64,000 nt of DNA, taken from Pseudomonas fluorescens. GTDB lineage: Bacteria; Pseudomonadota; Gammaproteobacteria; Pseudomonadales; Pseudomonadaceae. Below the pieces are notes generated by a model, which was not told the DNA's origin, searched no databases, and saw nothing but the letters and a program-made list of their open reading frames with translations. The stretch lies in assembly GCF_902498185.1 (NCBI RefSeq), contig NZ_CABVIX010000013.1:1-64000 (forward strand), given 5' to 3'. Positions 50,057 to 58,197 of this stretch are shown piece by piece (position 1 is the stretch's first letter; every line of letters begins with the position of its first letter). Both the position numbers and the translations under genes were made by a program.

Positions 50057-51379
50057 ATGGACATTTTAAACAACAGGGAAATCGCAATCGCACTGTGGCT
50101 GCTTCTCGCCGCAACGTACATTTACTCTGCCAAAAGGATGAGAGAGGTCCGATCAGCCTTCAAAAAACTGGAATTTGTATTTCAATCACGTCCCCTAATG
50201 ATAGTTTTCTCGTTGGCAGCCGTGTACACCGTCGCTATGGTCTATCTTTTGTTAGATTGGGAGCTATGGAGTATTGGTCAGTTGAAAAATACGGTATTTT
50301 GGTTCTTTTCCGTGGGGTCACTGTCGATATACAATTTGGAAAAAATAAAAACCGACCTGCATTTCTTCAAAAACTCTGTAATCGGCAATCTGAGGCTGCT
50401 CGCCATCTTGCAATTCGTGATCGGGATCTACAGTTTGCCACTTCTGGCCGAATTGTTTTTAGTCCCATTTATGGTAGTGGTGGGTATGATGATCCCTATC
50501 GCAGAGTCAGATATTAAGTACCTGCAAGTCAAAAAACTCCTCAACGGCATTATGATTTCCTTCGGGCTTTTTACACTGGCCTACACGGCTTACATGCTCG
50601 CTACCGATTTCAAAGAGCTTGGCCAAGAAAAGGCATTTTATGACTTTATTGTTCCCGCTCTGCTGACAGTGATGTATTTGCCTTTCGTGTTTGCAATGAT
50701 GACATATTCGACCTATGAGACGGCTTTTGTGCGACTTCAATTCACTGTGCAGGACAGAAGGCTACGTCGTCTAGCAAAGTTGTATGCGGTAGTGTTGTTT
50801 AATTTCAGAATTAAATCTGTCCGGCGTTGGGCTGATCACATTGCCAGAGTTGAGATGGTTTCACACAAGCAACTATTAAGTACCTTTGTCCATTTGCGCA
50901 AGCTAAAAAAGCTGGAAAAGATGAAGCCGGAAGTATGCGGCTCGCAAGGATGGTCACCATACCATGCAAAGGACTTCCTTTTAAGTGAGGAAGTTTCGAC
51001 AGGAAATTATAATCTTATCTTTGCCGATCAATGGTGTGCGTCTTCGAAAATGTACGACATCGGAGATGACCTACTTTGCGATAATTTCGCATACTACGTA
51101 GCGGGTGTCGAAGGTGTTGCAAAGGTATTAAAAATAAAGCTGAACGTGAACGACAATAGCCGTGCGTGCCAAGCAAATGAGAGGCTCCTCGTATTATCGA
51201 GAATTTTAGTCCGAGAAAGCCTTGGGATTGATATTTCTGACTCCGTTAAGGATGCGCTGCGCTGTGGTGCACCATACCGCGAGTACCATGGTGATAAACA
51301 AATAATCGTTAAGAAGGCAAGCTGGGGAGGACATAAGCTCGGTGGATATGACCTTAAAATCGAGGTCGTCGCCACTTGA
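50057..51379 (+). CDS. Polytopic membrane protein of unknown function
   Basis: 440 residues from ATG 50057. Six to seven hydrophobic helices occupy the first 225 residues (IAIALWLLLAATYIYSA; MIVFSLAAVYTVAMVYLLLD; LLAILQFVIGIYSLPLLAEL; IMISFGLFTLAYTAYML; FIVPALLTVMYLPFVFAMMT). A basic stretch follows (RLRRLAKLYAV, KSVRRWADHIARVE), then a soluble C-terminal domain with VCGSQGWSPYHAKDFLLSEE and WCASSKMYDIGDDLLCDN. No known family. Island position and AT content suggest horizontal gain; a membrane sensor or effector role is possible but not shown. Confidence 0.65.
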   Translation: MDILNNREIAIALWLLLAATYIYSAKRMREVRSAFKKLEFVFQSRPLMIVFSLAAVYTVAMVYLLLDWELWSIGQLKNTVFWFFSVGSLSIYNLEKIKTDLHFFKNSVIGNLRLLAILQFVIGIYSLPLLAELFLVPFMVVVGMMIPIAESDIKYLQVKKLLNGIMISFGLFTLAYTAYMLATDFKELGQEKAFYDFIVPALLTVMYLPFVFAMMTYSTYETAFVRLQFTVQDRRLRRLAKLYAVVLFNFRIKSVRRWADHIARVEMVSHKQLLSTFVHLRKLKKLEKMKPEVCGSQGWSPYHAKDFLLSEEVSTGNYNLIFADQWCASSKMYDIGDDLLCDNFAYYVAGVEGVAKVLKIKLNVNDNSRACQANERLLVLSRILVRESLGIDISDSVKDALRCGAPYREYHGDKQIIVKKASWGGHKLGGYDLKIEVVAT

Positions 51380-51457
51380 TACATCGACCAAGCAATGGGC
51401 TGGCTGATTTAGTTGTTGCAGAACCCTCGCTGAAGTCTTACGCACGACTACCGTTAT

Positions 51458-51508
51458 GACCGCTTATGGCCGTAAGCCGACCTCGGCGAACGGCCGTTTT
51501 AGGTCCAG
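51458..51508. repeat. Dispersed intergenic repeat, copy 10
   Basis: GACCGCTTATGGCCGTAAGC and CGAACGGCCGTTTTAGG are shortened repeat blocks directly before the IS1182-type relic, whose terminal sequence AGGCTGTGTGAAAACG follows at about 51507. Confidence 0.45.
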
Positions 51509-51571
51509 GCTGTGTGAAAACGCCTGCGATTCTCTAACCTTCTGATCGTCGAGATCGTGGCGGGGACGATC

Positions 51572-52318
51572 ATGAAGCGATTCATTGAAGGTGAGTCTCG
51601 GACGTAGTCACGTTCCTGCCGGAGTGCCTGGACGATCACATCACCGAAGAAAACCCAGTTCGGGTAGTCGACGTTTTCGTCGATGAACTCGACCTGGGAA
51701 CACTCGGGTTCGAGGGTGTCGATCCTGCGGCAACCGGCCGTCCGGCTTACCATCCAGCAGTGCTGCTAAAAATCTACATCTATGGCTATCTCAATCGGAT
51801 TCAGTCCAGCCGCCGGCTTGAGCGTTAGGCCGAGCGTAATGTCGAGTTGATGTGGCTAACGGGCCGATTGGCGCCTGACTTCAAAACGATTGCCGACTTT
51901 CGCAGAGACAACGGTAAAGCCATTCGCAGCGTCTGCCGACAGTTCGTAGTGCTTTGCCGCAACCTCAATCTCTTCTCCCAATCGATCATTGCCATCGACG
52001 GCAGCAAATTCAAAGCCGTGAATAACCGCTACCGCAATTTCACTCAAGGCAAAGTGAAGGCGCGCATGCAGCAGATCGAGCAGAGCATCGACCGCTATCT
52101 AGCGGCAATGGATTCAGCCCATCGGGCAGCGCCGGAAGTGGCCGAGGCCAAGACTGAGAGATTGAAAGACAAAGTCGAAAAGCTGAAACAGCAGATGCAA
52201 AAACTCAAGGACATCGAGGCGCAGCTTCAACCAGTCCCGATCAGCAAATCTCGCTTACCGATCCAGATGCCCGTTCAATCGCCACAAGCGGCCGAGGTCA
52301 TACTGTGATCCGCGCCTC
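51572..52318 (+). pseudogene. IS1182-family transposase, broken
   Basis: The start MKRFIEGESR is followed by a frameshift; the correct frame continues TFLPECLDDHITEENPVRVV, GRPAYHPAVLLKIYIYGYLN and RIQSSRRLER. A TAG follows, where homologues read through into NVELMWLTGRLAPDFKTIAD. FRRDNGKAIR and AIDGSKFKAVN (first catalytic Asp) follow. After KDIEAQLQ the frame shifts again (toward SLTDPDARSIATSGRG) and soon ends. At least three lesions and no C-terminal half: inactive. Confidence 0.85.
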
Positions 52319-52525
52319 CGATACCGACTCGGTTTTGCTATCACAAGCTTGTGGCAGCCTGAAGCGTCTTAAATCTCCAAGGTGCTCGATGACCTCTGCT
52401 GGCCATCAGCTGCACATCCTGAGGGCGCTATGATCGACAGCGATCAGTCGCGAGCGGCTGGCTTCAACCACAGCTACCAGTGACAAGAGGCAGAATCGGA
52501 AAATGCATCCTTACTCATCTCAGCA

Positions 52526-52657
52526 TGGCAAGGCCATGCCTTTGGCGAGGGGGTCGGCAGAAAGATAGCTGACCGATTGTTAAAAGTTACACCGGGGCAC
52601 AATGCGGAATATGCCCTGAAGCAGACCTTGAATGGGGTGATGAAAAGGGCTCCATAA
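52526..52657 (+). pseudogene. DUF3077 gene relic
   Basis: The frame reads GHAFGEGVGRKIADRLLKVT, PGHNAEYALKQT and LNGVMKRAP before TAA, matching the intact paralogue at 53409 (FGEGVGGKIADRLFKVQPGH) closely. There is no start codon and the C-terminal half is lost. It lies between the broken transposase and the two intact DUF3077/DUF6124 genes. Confidence 0.75.
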
Positions 52658-52929
52658 CGTGTTCCCTCATAGAGTCTCGCGTCGCGGTACAAGGCACGCC
52701 CTCACACACGATGTGTAATCCGCAGAGCGGGAGCAGGCTTTTTTCTCTTAAAACACGGTAAAACATCAGACTTTGCCTATATCGTGTAGGACATTTCCGA
52801 ATTATCCTGCTATCGCCTTCAGGCGCTTGCGGTGGTCTTGTTGCGGGTCTAGTCTCGGCCGGTCGTTGAAAGCACAACGACTCGGTTTTGACAGACCGAT
52901 AGGAACCAAACGCATGCGCGTCCGTGTTA

Positions 52930-53042
52930 TGGCGGCTGTGCGTGGGGCACTTCGGTGCGCCGGTCTTTTCTCGTTTGTTCCCCGGTCTGTCAACCCGCGT
53001 ACAGCTGCCACCTTTCTGTTTGACAGCAGGCTTGTGGCGGCT
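52930..53042 (+). ncRNA. Structured leader RNA, copy B (upstream of DUF6124 gene)
   Basis: GGCGGCTGTGCG (52931-52942) is identical to copy A and pairs with CGTACAGCTGCC (52998-53009). The inner hairpin is GCAC-TTCG-GTGC (52947-52958), where copy A has AGACC-TTCG-GGTCT: the stem bases differ but pairing is kept. AACCCGCGTACAGCTGCCAC is identical in both. A third segment TGGCGGCT (53035-53042) can compete for AGCTGCCA. The ATG of the DUF6124 gene follows 27 bases later. Confidence 0.6.
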
Positions 53043-53069
53043 CCACCTTGAACATACGAGAGCTACGCC

Positions 53070-53303
53070 ATGTTGAAGATCGTTCCAGATCCACCAGAAA
53101 CAACCGATACACCTCCCTCCATAGAAGCCCTGCTTCTCCAGACCTCGGAATACCTGGTCTGCGCCTTGACCGTCGCGCAGCAGACGGTGCTGCTCCAACC
53201 CAAACCTGCTGGACAGGTAATGACCTTGGCTGCGATGCATGAGATTGAAAATGCTCACACGTTGGTTGAGATGGCGCTGAGTCGGGTGCGGGCTGTGCAC
53301 TGA
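53070..53303 (+). CDS. DUF6124/DUF3077-family small protein
   Basis: 77 residues starting MLKIVPDPPETTDTPPSIEA, the MxKxxPDPP opening of this family, then two helices (LLLQTSEYLVCALTVAQQTV and MHEIENAHTLVEMALSRV). No catalytic motif and no signal peptide. It stands behind the structured leader, as does the gene at 30359. Function unknown; I infer that leader and protein go together. Confidence 0.75.
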   Translation: MLKIVPDPPETTDTPPSIEALLLQTSEYLVCALTVAQQTVLLQPKPAGQVMTLAAMHEIENAHTLVEMALSRVRAVH

Positions 53304-53408
53304 TTCTGAACCGAGTTGGGTTTATCGCGGCGGTTCGGCGTTCCGACAAGCCCGCTTCTACAGAGGGACGCGTGCGCCAGCTCAGCTGCGCACGTCTGGA
53401 GGTTAGGT

Positions 53409-53699
53409 ATGAGTAGCAACATGAAACTTAAAGAGCTGAAGACTTCTGGCGTCGGTACCTTCGGGGAGGGCGTCGGCGGGAAGATCGCGGACCGGTTGTT
53501 CAAGGTCCAGCCGGGGCACGACGCGGAATATGCGCTGGAGCAGGCGTCGGTGCTGTTGGACTGCGTGTACAAGATGACGCTGGACGCCGGGGTCGATGGC
53601 AACGGCCAGATGGTCTGGGGTGCGCACTACCTCAGCGGAATGGCCAAGGCACTGGTCGAGGATGTGACGCACGGGATGATGACGGGGCCCGTTCGCTAG
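53409..53699 (+). CDS. DUF3077-family small protein
   Basis: 96 residues from ATG 53409, with GGAGG 9 bases upstream. FGEGVGGKIADRLFKVQPGH, then DAEYALEQASVLLDCVYKMT and WGAHYLSGMAKALVEDV, is the compact helical DUF3077 pattern. Just before the ribosome site is an imperfect palindrome (GTGCGCCAGCT and AGCTGCGCAC, 53370-53391) that could regulate translation. It differs from the upstream partner in lacking the proline-rich start. Function unknown. Confidence 0.75.
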   Translation: MSSNMKLKELKTSGVGTFGEGVGGKIADRLFKVQPGHDAEYALEQASVLLDCVYKMTLDAGVDGNGQMVWGAHYLSGMAKALVEDVTHGMMTGPVR

Positions 53700-53800
53700 G
53701 CCTCGCTCGCCTCATGGGTGGAAGGCGGCAAGGATTGCCTTCTGCCCATGCCCATGTTGACCCGGTGCGCGTCAAGCCCCGTCCTTTGCGGCGGTGGAAA

Positions 53801-53893
53801 TCAATGCGGCGTTTGCTGCTGCTCGATGTATTGGCGGATGATTTCGAGGGGAGCGCCGCCGCAGCTACCGGCAAAGTAGGAGGACGACCACAG
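53801..53893 (-). pseudogene. IS200/IS605 TnpA C-terminal relic
   Basis: On the minus strand the frame ends LWSSSYFAGSCGGAPLEIIR then QYIEQQQTPH and a stop, the C-terminus of the small Y1 transposase TnpA. The part with the catalytic His pair and Tyr is gone. It diverges from the intact tnpB, so the element can probably no longer move by itself. Confidence 0.75.
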
Positions 53894-55146
53894 TGCGCCA
53901 CATGCAACGTCTTCAAGCCTTCAAATACGAACTGATGCCGACCGGCGAGCAGCAGCGCGACATGCGCCGCTTCGCGGGGTCGTGCCGGCTCGTGTTCAAC
54001 AAGGCACTGGCGATGCAGAAGGAACGCTACGAGGAAGGCGAAAAGAAGCTCGGCTATGCCGGTCTGTGCAAGCAACTCACGGCGTGGCGCAATGGGCTGG
54101 AGACGCCGTGGCTCAAGGATGCGCCGGTGCATCCGCTGCAACAAACGCTCAAGGACCTGGAGCGCGCCTATGCCAATTTCTTCGCCAAGCGCGCAGCCTT
54201 CCCGCGCTTCAAGAAGAAAGGCCAATCCGACAGCTTCCGCTATCCCGATCCGAAACAGATCAAGCTCGATCAGGCCAATAGCCGCATTTTCTTGCCCAAG
54301 CTGGGCTGGCTGCGCTACCGCAACAGCCGCGAGGTGCTGGGCACGGTCAGGAACGTCACCGTCAGCCTGAGCGCGGGCAAATGGTGTGTGAGCATCCAGA
54401 CCCAACGCGAAGTCGAACAACCCGTGCCGCAGGCCACCAGCGCCATCGGCATCGACGTCGGCATTGCCCGCTTCGCCACGATGAGCGACGGCAGCTATCT
54501 TGCGCCGCTGGCCAGCTTCAAGACGCATGAAGTCCGGCTGCGCCGCGCGCAACGGGCGATGAGTCGCAAGACCCCATTCAGCAACAACTGGAAGAAGGCG
54601 AAAGCCCGAGTCCAGCGCATTCACGCCCGAATCGGCAACGCCCGCCGCGACTACCTGCACAAGGCCACGACTGCCATCAGCCAAAACCACGCGATGGTGT
54701 GCATCGAGGACTTGCAGGTGAGCAACATGTCCAAATCAGCGGCAGGCACGGTCGAAACACCGGGCAAGAACGTGCAGGCCAAGTCCGGCCTGAACAAGGC
54801 CATCCTTGATCAAGGCTGGTTCGAGTTCAGGCGGCAACTGGACTACAAACTGCAATGGGCAGGCGGGTGGCTCATTGCGGTGCCGCCGCATAACACCAGC
54901 CGTACGTGTCCGCAGTGCGGCCATGTGGATGCGGCCAACCGCAGGACACAAGCGCAGTTCCGGTGCGTGGCCTGCGGCCTTGAGGAAAACGCCGATGTGG
55001 TCGGCGCGATCAACGTATTGGCGCGGGGACACCGCGTTGCAGCCAGTGGAGAGACGGTGCAGTCAGGCCGCTCGATGAAGCAGGAACCCACCGAAGCGAC
55101 TACGCGAGAATCCTCGTGTAGCACCGTAGGAATCCCCTGCCTTTAG
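53893..55146 (+). CDS. tnpB: TnpB RNA-guided nuclease (IS200/IS605 type)
   Basis: 417 residues from GTG 53893 (AGGAGG 9 bases before); ATG 53902 would give MQRLQAFKYELMPTGEQQRD, the usual family start. N-terminal helix-turn-helix/WED part, then the RuvC set: AIGIDVGIARFA (Asp), MVCIEDLQVSNM (Glu), and ENADVVGAINVLARG (Asp), with a zinc finger CPQCG...CVACG between. All catalytic residues are present, so it looks active. TnpB uses an omega-RNA from its own 3' end to cut DNA. Its tnpA partner is a relic. Confidence 0.92.
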   Translation: MRHMQRLQAFKYELMPTGEQQRDMRRFAGSCRLVFNKALAMQKERYEEGEKKLGYAGLCKQLTAWRNGLETPWLKDAPVHPLQQTLKDLERAYANFFAKRAAFPRFKKKGQSDSFRYPDPKQIKLDQANSRIFLPKLGWLRYRNSREVLGTVRNVTVSLSAGKWCVSIQTQREVEQPVPQATSAIGIDVGIARFATMSDGSYLAPLASFKTHEVRLRRAQRAMSRKTPFSNNWKKAKARVQRIHARIGNARRDYLHKATTAISQNHAMVCIEDLQVSNMSKSAAGTVETPGKNVQAKSGLNKAILDQGWFEFRRQLDYKLQWAGGWLIAVPPHNTSRTCPQCGHVDAANRRTQAQFRCVACGLEENADVVGAINVLARGHRVAASGETVQSGRSMKQEPTEATTRESSCSTVGIPCL

Positions 55147-55160
55147 GCGGGGGAGGATGT
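55040..55160 (+). ncRNA. Omega-RNA scaffold and element right end
   Basis: Overlaps the end of tnpB. Two hairpins: CTACGCGAG/CTCGTGTAG (55100-55121) and CCCCTGCC-TTTA-GGCGGGGG (55134-55153), followed by AGGATGTCAA, the usual right end of such elements. The guide would be the next 16-20 bases, beginning near 55160, which belong to the benA promoter flank. The 5' limit of the RNA is a guess. Confidence 0.55.
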
Positions 55161-55176
55161 CAAAAATCACACCCCG

Positions 55177-55212
55177 TGCACAAAACGGATATCGATCTGC
55201 ACAAACTGGATA
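55177..55212 (+). promoter_or_regulatory. Tandem BenR/XylS boxes of the benA promoter
   Basis: Two 15-bp direct repeats, TGCACAAAACGGATA (55177-55191) and TGCACAAACTGGATA (55198-55212), fit TGCA-N6-GGNTA exactly and are spaced 6 bp apart, as at Pm and Pben. The second box should overlap the -35 region; transcription would start about 40 bases before the benA ATG. The activator BenR is not encoded in the window. Confidence 0.88.
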
Positions 55213-55276
55213 TTGCCGCCTCACCCGTCGCCCTAACCTGACCTGGCCTGAAACAATAACAAACGGAGTCCTGGCC

Positions 55277-56635
55277 ATGTCCCTGGGAATCGACTACCTG
55301 AATACCATGCTCGAAGACGATAGGGAAAAGGGCGTCTACCGCTGCAAACGGGAGATGTTCACCGATCCTCGATTGTTCGAACTGGAAATGAAGCACATCT
55401 TCGAGGGCAACTGGATCTACCTGGCCCACGAAAGCCAGATCCCCGAGAAGAACGACTTTCTCACCACCACCATCGGGCGCCAGCCGATCTTCATCGCGCG
55501 CAACAAGGATGGTGTCCTCAATGCCTTTCTCAATGCCTGCAGCCACCGTGGCGCGATGCTGTGCCGTCACAAGACCGGCAACCGCTCAAGCTACACCTGC
55601 CCGTTCCATGGCTGGACCTTCAACAACAGCGGCAAGCTGCTCAAGGTCAAGGACCCGAGCGAGGCCGGCTATCCGGCAAGCTTCAACTGCGAAGGCTCGC
55701 ATGACCTGACCAAGGTCGCGCGCTTCGAATCCTACCGGGGCTTCCTGTTCGGCAGCCTGAACGCCGATGTGCTGCCGCTGGTCGAGCACCTTGGCGAGTC
55801 GGCGAAGATCATCGACATGATCGTCGACCAGTCGGCCGAGGGTCTGGAAGTACTGCGCGGTTCAAGCTCGTACATCTACGAAGGCAACTGGAAGCTGGCC
55901 GCCGAAAACGGCGCCGACGGCTACCACGTGAGCTCCGTGCACTGGAACTACGCCGCCACGCAAAGCCAGCGCAAGCAGCGCGAAGCGGGCGACGAGATCA
56001 AGACCATGAGCGCTGGCGCCTGGGCCAAGCAGGGCGGCGGCTTCTACTCGTTCGAGCACGGCCACCTGCTGCTCTGGACCCGCTGGGCGAACCCGGAGGA
56101 CCGTCCGGCCTTCGAGCGCCGTGAGGAGCTTGCCCGCGACCATGGCCAGGCCCGCGCCGACTGGATGATCCAGAACTCGCGCAACCTGTGCCTGTACCCC
56201 AACGTCTACCTGATGGACCAGTTCAGCTCGCAGATCCGCATCGCGCGGCCCATTTCGGTGAACAAGACCGAGATCACCATCTACTGCATCGCGCCGAAGG
56301 GCGAGAGCGCCGAGGCGCGTACCAGCCGCATCCGTCAGTACGAGGACTTCTTCAACGTCAGCGGCATGGCAACGCCGGATGACCTGGAAGAGTTCCGCTC
56401 GTGCCAGACCGGCTATGGCGCCGGCGCCGGCTGGAACGACATGTCACGTGGCGCGACCCATTGGGTCGACGGCGCGGACGAAGCCGCGCGGGAAATCGCC
56501 CTCAAGCCGCTGCTGTCCGGCGTGCGCACCGAGGACGAGGGCCTGTTCGTGCTGCAGCACAAGTACTGGCAGGACACCATGCTCAAGGCCCTCGAGCCCG
56601 AGCCAGCGCTGATCCCCGTGGAGGCCGTGCCATGA
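55277..56635 (+). CDS. benA: Benzoate 1,2-dioxygenase large subunit
   Basis: 452 residues, with GGAG before ATG 55277. The Rieske site CSHRGAMLC...CPFHGW binds [2Fe-2S]; DGYHVSSVH holds the mononuclear iron ligands, with a later Asp. It is the catalytic alpha subunit that converts benzoate to the cis-1,2-dihydrodiol with BenB and electrons from BenC. First gene of benABCD-catBCA, directly after tandem BenR boxes. It could also accept methyl- or halobenzoates, since XylX is close in sequence. Confidence 0.95.
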   Translation: MSLGIDYLNTMLEDDREKGVYRCKREMFTDPRLFELEMKHIFEGNWIYLAHESQIPEKNDFLTTTIGRQPIFIARNKDGVLNAFLNACSHRGAMLCRHKTGNRSSYTCPFHGWTFNNSGKLLKVKDPSEAGYPASFNCEGSHDLTKVARFESYRGFLFGSLNADVLPLVEHLGESAKIIDMIVDQSAEGLEVLRGSSSYIYEGNWKLAAENGADGYHVSSVHWNYAATQSQRKQREAGDEIKTMSAGAWAKQGGGFYSFEHGHLLLWTRWANPEDRPAFERREELARDHGQARADWMIQNSRNLCLYPNVYLMDQFSSQIRIARPISVNKTEITIYCIAPKGESAEARTSRIRQYEDFFNVSGMATPDDLEEFRSCQTGYGAGAGWNDMSRGATHWVDGADEAAREIALKPLLSGVRTEDEGLFVLQHKYWQDTMLKALEPEPALIPVEAVP

Positions 56636-57117
56636 GCCTTTTCGAGACCGTACGCGATTTTCTCTACCGCGAAGCGCGCTGCCTGGACGATGCCCAGTGG
56701 GACGAGTGGCTTGAGCTGTACGCGCCCAACGCCACGTTCTGGATGCCGTCCTGGGACGACAACGACCAGCTCACCGAGGACCCGCAAAGCGAGATCTCGC
56801 TGATCTGGTACGGCAACCGTGGCGGTCTTGAAGACCGTGTGTTCCGCATCAAGACAGAGCGCTCGAGCGCGACCATTCCCGACACCCGCACCTCGCACAA
56901 CCTCAGCAACATCGAGATCGTCGGGCAGAGCGAAGGGCAGTGCCAGGTACGCTTCAACTGGCACACCCTGAGCTTTCGCTACAAGACCACCGACAGTTAT
57001 TTCGGCACCAGTTTCTACACCCTCGACGTACGCGGCGAGCAGCCGCTGATCCTGGCCAAGAAGGTGGTGCTGAAAAACGACTACGTGCGTCAGGTCATCG
57101 ACATCTACCACATCTGA
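56632..57117 (+). CDS. benB: Benzoate 1,2-dioxygenase small subunit
   Basis: 161 residues, ATG overlapping the benA stop by 4 bases. The fold is the cystatin-like beta subunit of ring-hydroxylating dioxygenases: SLFETVRDFLYREARCLDDA, WDEWLELYAPNATFWMPSWD and VLKNDYVRQVIDIYHI at the end. It packs against BenA to form the alpha3-beta3 enzyme and has no redox centre. Length is normal for the family. Confidence 0.95.
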   Translation: MSLFETVRDFLYREARCLDDAQWDEWLELYAPNATFWMPSWDDNDQLTEDPQSEISLIWYGNRGGLEDRVFRIKTERSSATIPDTRTSHNLSNIEIVGQSEGQCQVRFNWHTLSFRYKTTDSYFGTSFYTLDVRGEQPLILAKKVVLKNDYVRQVIDIYHI

Positions 57118-57163
57118 ATCGACCGATAGGCGAGCGCCAGGGCGTTCGCCTGCGAGGTGCACC

Positions 57164-58174
57164 ATGAACTACAACATCGCACTGAATTTCGAAGACGGGG
57201 TCACCCGCTTCATCGAAGCCACCGGGGCCGAAACTGTCGCCGACGCGGCCTATCGCCAGGGCATCAACATCCCGCTGGACTGCCGCGACGGCGCCTGTGG
57301 CACCTGCAAGTGCCAGGCAGAGGCCGGTCGATACGAGCTGGGCGACAACTTCATCGAAGACGCCCTCAGCGAGGAAGAAATCGCCGAAGGCTACGTGCTG
57401 ACCTGCCAGATGCGCGCGCTGAGCGATTGCGTGGTGCGGATCCCGGCGTCATCGCAGGTCTGCAAGACCGAACAGGCCAGCTATGAGGGTGCCATCAGCG
57501 ATGTTCGCCAGCTGTCCGAGAGCACCATTGCGTTGTCGATCAAGGGCGAGGCCTTGAGCCGCCTGGCGTTCCTGCCGGGGCAGTATGTCAACCTGCAGGT
57601 GCCTGGCAGCGAACAGAGCCGCGCGTACTCCTTCAGCTCGCTGCAGAAGGAAGGCGAGGTCAGTTTCCTGATCCGCAATGTGCCGGGCGGGCTGATGAGC
57701 AGCTTCCTCACGGGGCTTGCCAAGGCAGGGGACAGCATGACCCTGGCGGGGCCGTTGGGCAGCTTCTACCTGCGTGACATCCAGCGGCCGTTGCTGCTGC
57801 TGGCCGGTGGGACGGGCCTGGCGCCGTTCACCGCGATGCTCGAGCGCATCGCCGAGCAGGGCAGCGCGCACCCCGTGCACCTGATTTACGGGGTGACCCA
57901 CGATTTCGACCTGGTCGAGCTTGATCGTCTGCAGGATTTCGCAACGCGCATCGCCAACTTCAGCTTCAGCGCCTGCGTCGCCAGCCCTGAAAGCCAGTAT
58001 CCGCAGAAAGGCTACGTGACCCAGCACATCGAGCCGCGCCACCTCAATGGCGGTGATGTCGACGTGTACCTGTGCGGCCCGCCCCCAATGGTCGAGGCGG
58101 TGAGCCAGTACATCCGCGAGCAGGGGATTACCCCAGTGAATTTCTATTTCGAGAAGTTCGCCGCGGCCGCCTGA
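57164..58174 (+). CDS. benC: Benzoate dioxygenase reductase
   Basis: 336 residues. The N-terminal plant-type ferredoxin domain has CRDGACGTCKC and a fourth Cys in VLTCQM; an FAD-binding domain (RAYSFSS) and an NAD domain (LLLLAGGTGLAPF, YLCGPPPMV) follow. It passes electrons from NADH to the BenA Rieske centre. 46-base gap after benB, same operon. Normal length, no defect seen. Confidence 0.95.
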   Translation: MNYNIALNFEDGVTRFIEATGAETVADAAYRQGINIPLDCRDGACGTCKCQAEAGRYELGDNFIEDALSEEEIAEGYVLTCQMRALSDCVVRIPASSQVCKTEQASYEGAISDVRQLSESTIALSIKGEALSRLAFLPGQYVNLQVPGSEQSRAYSFSSLQKEGEVSFLIRNVPGGLMSSFLTGLAKAGDSMTLAGPLGSFYLRDIQRPLLLLAGGTGLAPFTAMLERIAEQGSAHPVHLIYGVTHDFDLVELDRLQDFATRIANFSFSACVASPESQYPQKGYVTQHIEPRHLNGGDVDVYLCGPPPMVEAVSQYIREQGITPVNFYFEKFAAAA

Positions 58175-58197
58175 GCCGGACGAGCAGGGAAACAGAC

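Noticed and set aside
55134..55153. Right-end hairpin as a simple terminator for tnpB
   Set aside because: No T-run follows; the hairpin, together with the one at 55100, fits the right end and omega-RNA scaffold of IS200/IS605 elements better.
31810..55160. Integration site (att) or tRNA gene at the island edges
   Set aside because: I looked for a tRNA end and direct repeats near both borders and saw none; the island looks composite rather than one integrated element.
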